From Wurfbainia villosa (lineage: Eukaryota > Streptophyta > Magnoliopsida > Zingiberales > Zingiberaceae): DNA of 64,000 nucleotides. Below, one piece after another: positions 40,901-52,800 of this stretch. The stretch covers positions 32,199,245 to 32,263,244 of the forward strand of contig CM046003.1 in NCBI GenBank assembly GCA_025175895.1. Direction: 5' to 3'. Positions within the stretch are counted from its first letter, which is position 1. Every line of letters begins with the position of its first letter. A program made the translations under genes and the position numbers. The notes under the pieces are model-generated. The model searched no databases and was not told the DNA's origin. It saw only the letters and a list, made by a program, of their open reading frames with translations.

Positions 40901-43900
40901 TATATACGGTGAAGGTTGGTCGAGCAGGCAGTTGAAAGACTTAAGGCTCGTCTTGTTGCTAAAGGCTATACTCGGATCTTTGGATTGGATTATGGGGATA
41001 CTTTTTCCCTGTTGCTAAAATGTCTTCGATACGCCTATTCACGCCCATCGCGATTCAACACCGCCTCTTTATCGATTAGACATCAAGAATGCGTTCTTAC
41101 GTGGTGACTCGAAGAAGTCTACATACGAAGCAACCTCTGTGTTTTGTTGCTGAGTCTTAGGTCTTGTATGCCGCTTAAAATCTTTATATGGTCTCAGCGA
41201 TACCTAGAGCATTGTTGGTAGATTCAATGATTGTAATTCAACGGCACTGACTGAGCAAGGTGACCATTCTCATCTTTTATCGCCACTCATCTACTGGTTG
41301 TATCTATCTAGTGGTTTATGTTGATGATATTGTCATCACAGGCAGTGATCATCTTGGGATTTCACAGGTGAAACAACATCTTTTCAAACATTTCCAGACA
41401 AAAGATTTCGACAAACTCAAATATTTCTTGGGGATAGAAGTAGCACAGTCTAGAAATGGGATCATTATATCCCAAAAGAAATATGCAATGGATATTCTAG
41501 AAGAGACAGGAATGTTAAACTCAAAGACAGTTGACAACCCTATGGATCTTAATGTTAAGCTCACACAATTCAGGGGAACCTGCAGATCCCGAAGATACAG
41601 CGATTAGTAGGAGACTAAGCTACCTTCATTACTCGTCCAGATATCTCATTTGCCGTAAGTGTAGTAAGTCAGTTTCTCAACTCTCCGTGTAAAGAATATT
41701 GGGATGCTGTGATTCGCATTGTTCGATATATCAAAGGCGCTCCAGGAAAAGGTCTTTTGTTCGAAAACAAAGGACATACTCGAGTTATAGGGTATTCTGA
41801 TGCAGATTGGGCATAATCTTCAATTGATAGGAGATCCACCTCTGATTTTTGTATATTTGTCGGAGGTAACCTTGTTTCTTGGAAAAGCAAAAAGCAGAAT
41901 GTTGTGGCGAGATCCAGTGCGGAGACAGAGTATCGAGCTATGACCATACATGATCGAAGAGCTTATATGGCTCAAACAATTGCTTCGGGAGCTCAGGTTT
42001 GGAGATGTTACACAAATGTCACTCATATGTGATAACCAGGCCGCCATGCATATCGCGTCAAATCCAGTTTTTCATGAGAGGACAAAGCATATTGAAGTCG
42101 ACTGTCACTTTGTCAGAGAGAAAGTCATATCTGGAGAAATATCTACTAGTTTTGTTAACTCGCATGATCAACTAGCAGATATGTTTACTAAGTCTATGAG
42201 AGGTCCCCGAATTGACTACATATGTAACAAGCTGGGTGCATATAATTTATATGCTCCCGCTTGAGGGGGGAGTGTTAGAATATTGTAGATATTATTAGGG
42301 ATAATTGTTATCCCTAAATATCATTAGGAATAATTATTTCGTAGGATAGAATTTTGATTTATTCCTAGGATAGGGTTTGATTTATTCTTTTGAATAAGCC
42401 CTAATCTTGTCTATAAATAGGGCTTCTTTCATGTAAGTTAGGTATCTCTAAATTACGAAATAACAGTTAGTTTATCTCTTCCACCTACAAATCTCCGTTT
42501 CCTCAACCCAACCAACAGATCGAAAGAGACAATCGGAATTACCAGTATCCGGTATGAATGTTGTAGAAAACAAGAATGGTCAATTCTTCGATCTAACCTC
42601 GAATCCAAATAGCAGTGATAGGGCTCCCGATTGTGAGCCAGCACAGAGAAAGAAGGGAAATCAGACGCAAGCTTAGAACCTCCAATTGAAAAAAATCATC
42701 GGCATCGAGGAAACTGTGCCCTAGATCAAGAGTCGTCGATGAACAACTCAGCTCTCCTCTTGGACTTGCGATCTGCTCCAGTAATGACGGCGAAGGCTGC
42801 GAGAGTTGCGTGCCGATAGATTTGGGCGGTCGGAGGAGTTGGCTGGAGTAGGCGGCCAATGGAGATGGGAAAGATGACGACGATCGCGTGTGTAGCGACT
42901 AAACCGACTGCAGGAGCTGGCTGTAGGCACCGACGATGGAAGGTGTCGCTATGCTCGCGTAATCCGACAACCACTCGGGTGGAGATCAAGGTTTTAAAAG
43001 TCGATTCGTTTCGCTCGAAACGGACGAAACATTTCGTTCCGACGTGGGATCGAAATGAAATGCTGCGCGAAACGCCGCGCGCGACAGATAGAAGTGTACC
43101 TGGAAGCACGCAGAGCAACGGCGGCGACGACGTAGAGCAGCGGCGATGACTCGACGACGAGGCAGGTACGACGCAGAGGCGGCGATCGCGATCCCCACGT
43201 GATCGTGGGATCGCGATCGCGTTCCTCGCGCGATCACGGGATCACAATCGCATTCCTCGCACGATCGCGGGATCGCGATCGCGATCCCCGCGCGATCGTG
43301 GGATCGCAATCGCGATCCCCGCCCGATCGCGGGATTGTGATCCCCGCGCGATCGCGATCTCCCACATTAATTAAAAATTAAATTTATATAATTAACTAAT
43401 ATAGAAATTATAATATAATTATAATTAAATAAATTATTAATTAAAATTTTATATATAATATAAATTAATTAAACCGTAAATTTAATTAAATAAATTATTA
43501 ATTAATTTATATTATCGAAGCGATATTATACAAGACGATATACGAGCAATATCGTTACGATCCTTGAAACCTCGGTACGGCTCGGCATTTAAAACCTTGG
43601 TGGAGATCTCCGGCGATAAAATGACGATGAGTGAGGGCACGGTGAGTTGGTTCGGGTGGCAGCGGTGAAGAGGGGAAGGAGAAGAACTCGATTGGGGAAA
43701 TCGTAGCTAAGAAATGGATCGGGAGAAGAGAAAAAGGGGATTAAATCCCTAATCTCAACTTGTTTTTTTTTAAAACCCTAACATAGGGTTTGATTTATAT
43801 AATCTTAGGCTAATTGGCTTAATCAACATTTAAAATAATTGGACTTAGCCAAATCTAATAAAATTTTATCCCCATATTTTTAATAAATGTTTAATAACTA

Positions 43901-45018
43901 AATTTTGTTTTAGTAGAATTAACTAAATTTATTTTATCTATTTAATTTCGTTTTAAATATTATTATTATTATAAAAAAAATATTTTTTTCGATATATTAC
44001 AACAAGTGGTAGCGGGGCCTCGTGCGAGGCCACCTGGCCTCAACGAAGTCGTAAGCGGCATCGCATGGCCTCATCGGAGGTCGCAACAACGTCATTCTGA
44101 TCGCATAAGCGCCATGCGATATCATGCATGAACTGGTTTTAATAATTAACTCCCTAAACTATAGTTCAAACTATATGAAAAAATAAATAAGACAATTAAA
44201 ATTTAATAAATTTATCTTATTAATTTAAAAATATTTTATAATTTATTTTATAAATTTATATATTGTGAATTATTATTATTATTAAAATTTATTTTATTTT
44301 TAAATCCTATTTAAATTAAATTTTCTATTATAATTAATTTTTTGATATTTTTCTTTCTATAATTTATTTTATTTTTAATATTTAAATTAAAAATTTCATT
44401 TTTATATTTAAAAATTATTGAAATTTACCCATACAATACGATACGATATTGAAATCGTATCGTTCCGATCGTGGATCGAAATCTCGATACGGGTCGAAAT
44501 TTTAAACCTTAGAACCTCCACATTTTCATAAATTCCACAACTAAAAAACCTATAGGTGCGTCAGCAACATAACTAGCAACCTATAATAACAACAACAACA
44601 ATAACCACAACATGACTACCTCTACATCAGGTGCATTATAATACTACTGCTACATTGCTTAAGTACATGAGTGCAAGATCAACTAGGAAATTGGTGAAAT
44701 TCAAACATAAATGCGAGCCTATAATGACCACATTGCACATCCTACAATTATTCTATAAAGTTATTTGTGATTATGATGGACAGAGGGTTACCTAGTGTTT
44801 GCCTATTAGGGGTGTAAATAATCCAAGGTTTTAAATGCCGAACTGTTTCGGATGAAATTGCCAAAAAATTTCGTTCTGACGAACCACCGAAATCGAAATG
44901 TGTACCGATATCAGAAGGAGGCGGCGGCGACGACACAAAGGCGGGTACTGGAAGGAGGCGGCGGCGACGGCGACGACGCAGAGGCGATTGCGCTACGCGA
45001 TCGCGTGAAATTTCTAAA

Positions 45019-45055
<37 letters not shown>

Positions 45056-46775
45056 TAAACTGTAAAATTTAATTAAATAAATTATTAATTAATTTATATA
45101 TTAAATAAAAATTAAAAAATAAAAGATATTTTAATTAAAATTCTAAATTCGAATTTATAATTTAGGTAAAAGTAAATCTTAAATTCTTTTTTAAAAATTA
45201 ACTAAAATAAAAAAAAAATCAAATAATTAATATTAATGTTTAAAAAAAATACCGAAATAGTATCGGCACGGACGATACGGTACCGAAACCGTATTGTTCC
45301 GGTCGCAGACCGAAATTTCGATACGAGTCGAGATTTTAAACCTTGAAACAATCTACGGTCCATTGATACTGCAACCAACTTTGCACGCAATGCTTAGTGA
45401 TTAACAAGTGTGGAAGGCTCAAAAGCTTAGCAATTGTGTTCAAAGAAAAGATTCAAGTAAAAAAAAACTGATCATGTTACATAATTGTAGGTAACCATGA
45501 GTTCTAAAGGAATGCTATTATCATATATGATCAATAACAAATACCAATATATAAAGAAACAATATTTCATACATGATCTCATTAACTACAACTTAGAAGA
45601 ATAATAACACGAGTAACTCAAGCATATCAACTAAAACAATTACATAGTGCAAACGTGATTATCTTGATTGATCAATCAACATCAATATGAAATATGTTAT
45701 TATGCATTATATCCTACTGGCATCTATCATGACAAGCACAATCAATGCAGATCTTATGCCTATACTTTCATGATTCATATCAGCTTAGCATCAAGCTAAA
45801 TTAATTAATGAATTAATATACCCTTTGGGGGTAAGTTTTTAGTTATATTATAAACTGTCTTCTCTTTCCATTCAGTTTGCTCTACTTTATTCAAACTGAA
45901 CCATAAATATTTTTTACCAGGAATCCTTTCTCCTCTTCTCTTAGGCAAAATGAATTCCTTTCTCTTGATCTTTTCATACAAAATCAGGTTTAAAAGAGTT
46001 AATATACATACTCAATTAAATATGATTGTGCCAAAGAAGTGAGAATTATGGAAAGTTTTGAATTATTTGTTTTACAAACATTCGTTACTAACATAATTTA
46101 ATACTGAAAAAGTTGATGATAACAATCATAATTAGACTCATTAACTCCACCCAAATTGAGCATTCCATCCTGACTTTGTACGGTAAATTTTTAGCATATA
46201 CTATTGCTATTATTGTACTTGTACTAGATAGCCAAGTTAAACATACATGCCATTCACTAAATTACTATTTTCTCATGTGTCAATGCTGTACTTTTACCTA
46301 CTCAGGTTCCTTGGTGTATGTGTTATTGTTATCTACTTCTCAGTGATATATGGGGCATATGTTCCTGATTGGGAATTTACAGTGCACGATATTGATAGCC
46401 AAGATAATGGAAAGGTTTTCAAGGTAATCAATACTTTTAACCAAACTTAGGAATTAACTTTTCTTTTTGAATGTTTTACTAGATTTGTTCTCTCCGTTTT
46501 CTTTTAGTATGCTAAACCATTTAAAACATCCATGTTTAAAGTCATAAGCCTCCAATATAGCATGAACGTATAAGATGTTACCAAGTATTCGGATGTTAAA
46601 TGTAAAAATTACCTAAACTATCATCATAATTTTATTAACAATATAATATAAATGTCCCACCCGAGTGTTTAATTCCACTTACTAGGAGGTACTCTACTTT
46701 GTAATAGTGTAATAATGGGTAACTAAGAACCATGCAAGCAATTAATAACTCAAGATAAGCAGGAGATGTTCAATA

Positions 46776-46832
<57 letters not shown>

Positions 46833-49800
46833 TGATCCCCTACACAATTTATCCGTGAGCACCTTCAGTATCCATCGTCCGATCGAGTGATCACTATAGC
46901 CTAATCCTTGAACCCTAAGGGTGCGTTTGGTTCAAGTTATAATTTATAACCTTGGTAATGTGATTATCATTACCAAGGATATGGGGAATGAAACATTACC
47001 AAATATTATTTAGTTCAATCTGAAGTAATGCAATCAAAACTTATTTGTTTGGAGGTTTTAAAGTATCACATAATTTAACATTTTACTATATTATCCATTC
47101 GATGGTTTGACGACGGCCATGGCGTGTGGAACCGTGATCGATCGATCGGCCGCCATATTCTGTTGGTCGGATTCTGACCGGACCACCGTCGGATTCCGGT
47201 CGGATCGAGGCCGACGGTTGCGAGCAGCGTCGGGCGCGGGTTACTGTGCATTTCTTGCCCTCGCGCACGAGTCGCGTAAATTGTGGCGCTCAGCATATCA
47301 AACCCCTATATATATATATATAATTAAACTGTAAAATTTAATTAAATAAATTATTAATTAATTTATATAATTATATAAATTTATATTTTTATTTAAAAAT
47401 ATAAAAATAAAAGATATTTTAATTAAAATTCTAAAATCGAATTTATAATTTATTTAAAATTAAATCTTAAATTATTTTTTAAAAATTAATTAAAATTTGA
47501 AATAATTTTAGAATTTTATAAGGAAATCATTTAAAAAAAGAAAAAAAAGAAATCGAAATATACTTTAATAATAAACACTTGAAATCAAACGAATAATAAA
47601 CATTTTAAATAATTAAATATTAATATTTAAAAGATAAAAAAATATCGAAATGGATGATATGGTACCGAAAATGTATCGTTCCGGTCGCAGATCGAAACTT
47701 CGATACGGGTCGAAATTTTAAACCTTGAACGATATAATATAAAACTAAAAAAATTAATTAAAATTCAAGGTCGATGGATCTAATCTTTATCCGATTAACT
47801 CGATACAACCAAAGTTACAAAACTCGGCTTACATCACTAACATCCAATCATTATTTCCTTATTCTAAATGAATACACCCATATAAACACTAGAACAATGC
47901 TAAAACAGAAATATAATAAAATCAAATCTTAACCTTCAAATTTTGGAACAACATGAGTGTTTTAATGATGCTAAACACCCAAGCCAATCAAACATAAATG
48001 AGAGGTCATAATTAGTCCAGGATAGACATTCTTTTCCCAACATCAGCACTAAATTAGACGAATTTTACCTTCAATCTGATTGATGTGTGATGTGAGATTC
48101 ACAAGGGCCTGGGATGCAAAGCAACGGCTTCATCCAAGGACATAAGGAGTGAGTGGCATTAATAGGAAAGAAGGGAGGGAAAATATGAAGAAGCTGATAG
48201 TGGCATCCGCTTGGCTTAACTCTAAGCGGTCAGGTGGTGTCTACGAGCACAGGAAGTGGGGAAAGGAGAGAAATGGAGAGGGAAGGGAGGGGTGATGGCT
48301 AGTGGTGGCTTCTTTCGGCTTTGAAGGAAGTTTGTGCTTGAGCGATGAGCAATGATGCCCATTGCTGTGCACACGCATGATGTAAAAAAGAAAGTGCGGG
48401 CAGCAAGAGATGTGTGGTATCACATGAGAGAGAGAGGGAAAAGGGTGGTGCGGTTTGCATAGGTGAGAATGAGAGACATGTGGGGAGAGAGGGGGAAGAG
48501 AGATTATATAACTCCTTAAAAATTTTCTCAATTCATCTCAAGTTGACTAAATCCATTATTCTTACATATAAATTTAGTTTAATCCTAAATTGGAAAAAAT
48601 AAATTCAAATCGATTCTAGTTTAAATGCACCTGACTTGAATACTGATCACCTACTCAATGATTTTCTTCCGAACATGAACATAATTTGACCTCAATTTCA
48701 TAACCAAAATATAATATTTTGGTTCAGTTCAACTTATTTTATTGCCTAAATTTTTTATAAAAAAAATATTGTAAAATGCAAAAATTTAAATTCGATAAAC
48801 TCAATATCTAACAAAAATTAATCCTTTTCCTAACAATTCAAGCCTTTGGAAATACTGGTTATCCAATCATCAATAACATCATATCAGATACAACAACAAC
48901 AAAGCCTTATCCCACTATGTGGGTTGGCTATATGTATCTTTCTATGCCATTGGACTCTATCCCCTACTATATCATCATCTATATTTAAATAAATTTTATC
49001 TTGTTTTATTGTTACTAACTAAGTTATTTTTAGTCTTCCTCTTCCTCGTTTGATGTGTATATTTGTCATCGTTTCACATCACCTAATTGGAGCATTTATT
49101 GGTCGTCTAAGTACATGTCCATACCACTTTAAATGTGTCTCTTGGAGCTTTCCTTCAATAGATGCAACACCGACTTTTTCTCTAATGCTCTCATTTTTTA
49201 TTCTGTCCATCCTCGTACGTCCGCACATCCACCTTAACATTCTCATCTCTGCAACTCTCATCTTTTGCTCATGTGCTTGAGTTGTAGCCCAACATTCAGC
49301 GCCATATAATATAGCAGCTCTAATCGCCGTTTTGTAGAACTTCCCTTTAAGTTTTAGAGGCACTTTACGATCACATAAAACACTCGACGCTTTCCTCCAT
49401 TTCAACCATCCTGCTTGTATTCTATGTAAGACATTTCTGTCAATCCCTCCATCATCTTGCAAAAATGATTCTAAATATTTAAAGCTCTCAGTTTCAGACA
49501 ACTCATCATCTCGTATCTTAACATTTGTCTCATTACGTTTAATATTGCTAAACTTAAATTTCATATATTCTGTCTTTACTCTACTAAATCTAAAACCTTT
49601 CACTTTTAGTATTTCCCGCCAAGATTTAGTTTAGCATTTACTCCTTCACGTGTCTCATCTATCCAAACAATATCATCTGCAAACAACATACACTACGATA
49701 CTGTGTTTTGAATGTATCCAGTGAGTTCGTCCATAATTAGTGTAAAAAATAGGGACTTAAAGTTGATCCTTGATGTAACCCCATCTTTATTGAAAATGCT

Positions 49801-52800
49801 TCAGTTAATCGGCTTGAAGTTTTCACTATGGTCGTTACTTCCTCATGTATATTTTTAATTAGTTCAATATATATTACATTAACACCTCTTTTTTCTAAAA
49901 TTCTCCATATAATTTCTCTTGGAACTCTATTATAAAGTTTTTCTAAGTCAATGAATACCATGTGTAGATCCTATTTTTGCTCTCGATACTTTTCAATTAG
50001 TTGTCTGAGAAGATGTATAGCTTTGATTGTCAACCTTCCTAGCATGAATCCAAATTGATTTTTGAAAACTGTGATCTCCTTCCTTAATTCTTTTTCTATT
50101 ACTCTTTCCCAAAGTTCTATGGTATGACTCATTAGTTTAATACCCCTATAGTTTTTACAAGTTTGTATGTCTCCCTTATTCTTATATAAGTCGTCTATTG
50201 ATCAGACATCTTTTTTGTTTTCAATATTATGTTAAACAATTTTGTAAGTCATTCAATACCTTGTTTCTTTAGGCACTTCTGTACCTCTATCGGAATATCA
50301 TCTGGTCCAAGGACTTTTTCATTTTGCATTCCATTTAAAGCTTGTTCTACTTCTGAAATTTGAATTTTACGATAAAAATTTAAATTTCTATACTCATTTG
50401 ACCTACTTAAATTATCTAAATTAAGTTGGTTTCCTAAACTTTTATTAAAAAGTTGATGAAAATATCTCTTCTACTGCTCTTTTATTTCTTCATCATTTAC
50501 TAGTGCCCTATTGCATTCATCTTTAATATATCTTATTTGATTAAGATCTTTTGTCTTCCTCTCTCTCACTTTAATTATTCTATAAATGTCTCTTTCTTCT
50601 TCTTTTGTATCTAATTTTTGATATAACCGTTCAAAAGTTTCAGTCTTAGCTTCATTCACTGCTTTCTTAACTTCTTTCTTTGCTATTGTATATTTTTTCA
50701 AATTTTCCTCTTTCTAGAAATATATAATTTCTTATAGGCTGTTCGTTTTGATTTTCTCTTGCACTTTCTCATTCTACCACCAAGATTCTTTACTTGGTGG
50801 TGCATGCCCCTTTGACTCACCGAGTATACTCTTGGCTACTATTTTCAACTTTGATATCATCTTATCCCATGTCGTATTAGAGTAACTGTATATTTCATCT
50901 AATACTTGTACTCTTATCTTCTCTTTAAATATATTTAGTTTATCATCCTTTAACTTCCACTATTTAATTCTAAGAGTCGTGTATATTTTCTTTCTATTAA
51001 TATTATGTTTGAGGCATATATCCAATACTACTAACCTATGTTGAGTAGTTAAACTTTCTCCAGGGAAGATTTTACAATCTTTATAAATTTTTCTATCTCT
51101 CTTCCTAGCCATAAGAAAGTCAATTTGTGATTTATTATTTTCACTTTTGAACGTGACCAAGTGTTCTTCTCTTTTTTTTTAAAATATATTAGCTAGTATA
51201 ACATCATATTAGATAAGGGGTTCAAATCCACCTGTGTTAAAAAAAAATCTAATAATCAAATCATGTGTGTTTGGTAATACTGGATGGTCAATCCACTTAA
51301 CAATTTTGATCTAATTTCTAAACTTTTTTTTTTGCTTCAAATAACCCTTAAACTTTCATTTCCTTCTCAGTATACTCATTTTATTAATTATTTAGAAAAT
51401 GTCTTTGAAGCAGATGGGCAGTTGACTTTTGTAGTTTTCCCCTCAACACATTATTCTTGTTCGGCTTCCTTCCTCTCTCCCCAACTAATCTTTCATCTGT
51501 CTCTTTCCTTCTGCCTGTTATTCGTCCAATCATCCTCTACCCATTCCTCTTTCCTGCCTCCCCTTCCCACAAACCTCCAACTAGGGTTGCAGCAATATGC
51601 AGACTAATTCACTAAATCCAAGTGTAAGCCTAAACCCATTTGTAAATATACATATTTAATATCTTTCTTTAATTGTAAAGAAAACCTACATCTACTATGA
51701 CGGAGGAAAGTATGATCTTATTTATTAAAGTTGATTAGAAACATAAACCAGAAGCATAGTTTGAAGGACTAATATTGGTATTGCCATAAGTTACAAAAGA
51801 CCTAATATAGCATTGGTAGGACAATAGTAAGGGAAAATAACAATTTTAAGTAATTGAAATTGAAAAATAGAATTATTAGAAAAGGTGAATAAATTTCTTG
51901 AATAAATAAGACAGTAGTCTATTAAAAAAATAATAGACTCATGTGGTCACTTTATCATCGTAGGAACAATGCCTCAATGAGGAAGAAAAGTCACTTTCGT
52001 CATTGGAGAAGTTGCTGGAGGAAAGAAGAAGTCTTGGAGGAGGAAAAAGATTCCTATTTGGTGAGGAAATCTTGTGTCTATCTTCGTTGAAGGAATTAAA
52101 TGTTCCCCTCATATGCTTTTGGATAAAGAATTCCTCAATGCGGAAGGAAACTTCATTTCATCATTGGTGAAGTTGCTAACTTGTGTTTCTGAAGGCCACT
52201 TTGTTGCTTGAGTTTGCATTCAAGATAAGGAGTGGTGAACTACTGGAAGAAAATTGGAGTATTTCATCAATTGACAGATGAAACAAGAGTTTTCACTCAT
52301 GCCAACCACCTCGGAGTTTTCTAAACCATGATCCATAGTTGCAATATGAAAAATTTGAAATAACTAAAGCTATACATTTTTAGCAATTACTTCAATCTCT
52401 CCAATATTATATATTATTTTAAATCAGCTAATACCTATTTAATTTTCAAACCAATAATTATTATAAAGGTTTACATGCAATCCGTAAAAGGTTGGAATCC
52501 GTCAACCTAGCGGTCCCTACCGGTCTGTCCCACGACTATTGTGAGAGAGGTAAATCACAGAGGGCTCTATGGGTCTTGACGTGGTGGCCAAGACACGTGG
52601 GGGTCGATAATGCAATTAATAACACAATATTTTGGAAGATTCAAATAATGCTACTGAAATCTGATACATCTAGTAAGTAAATAATAATAAGGTAATAATG
52701 TGTATATTATCCTTAATTAGTTGGACAACTCATGGGGTAACTGTGTGAAGCTTCATTGACATAGATTGTTTGCAAGTTTGCTTCCCTGTTGGGCTCAAAT

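Larger units (their letters stand above)
38249..42465 (+). mobile_element. Copia element with two apparently identical 193-bp LTRs, duplication GTTAG
   Basis: LTRs at 38249-38441 and 42273-42465 (TGTTAGAATATTG ... ACGAAATAACA) agree at every base I compared. GTTAG flanks the element (38244-38248, 42466-42470). The primer-binding site TGGTATCAGAGC starts at 38442, and the polypurine tract GAGGGGGGAG ends at 42272. The internal region is 3.8 kb, short for Copia. 38470-39280 is GC-rich and lacks recognisable gag; the pol part is full of frameshifts. Structure says recent insertion, coding says non-autonomous: it was probably moved by proteins of a relative. Confidence 0.93.
35678..44001. mobile_element. 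Long solo LTR, duplication ACAAG, carrying two later insertions
   Basis: It starts TGTCACGCTCCGGGGGC and ends CGATATATTACA, flanked by ACAAG at 35673-35677 and 44002-44006. Removing the Copia element (38249-42465 plus GTTAG) and the small element at 42987-43599 leaves about 3.5 kb, close in size to the LTR at 8533-12120, which starts almost identically. Internal subrepeats: AACATGCTAyCACGAACGGG... (36310, 36390, 36455, 36520, 36825) and CTCTCTCAACCACGAATGGGAGA (about 36950, 37035, 37120). No pol sequence of its own. Confidence 0.85.
35599..44511. mobile_element. CAAGG-family hAT-like element, outermost layer of intron 5 nest
   Basis: The left end CAAGGTTTAAAATC and the right end ...TTTTAAACCTTA are inverted repeats (one base differs). 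The 8-bp duplication GAACCTCC lies at 35591-35598 and 44512-44519. The ends fit the hAT pattern YARNG. Only 79 bases on the left and about 510 on the right belong to the element; the rest is the LTR element inserted at 35678. Without inserts it is about 0.59 kb, non-coding, with CGATACGG/CGTATCG words near the right end. Confidence 0.85.

Noticed and set aside
41950..42264. Small independent gene encoding an RNase H-like protein
   Set aside because: It is the C-terminal end of the Copia polyprotein directly before the polypurine tract.
43185..43362. Possible CRISPR-like array from regular CGATCG units
   Set aside because: There are no unique spacers, units are permuted palindromes, and this is a plant genome.
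42726..43381. Arg/Ser/Asp-rich open frames
   Set aside because: They follow CGATCG palindromic repeats within a small DNA element.
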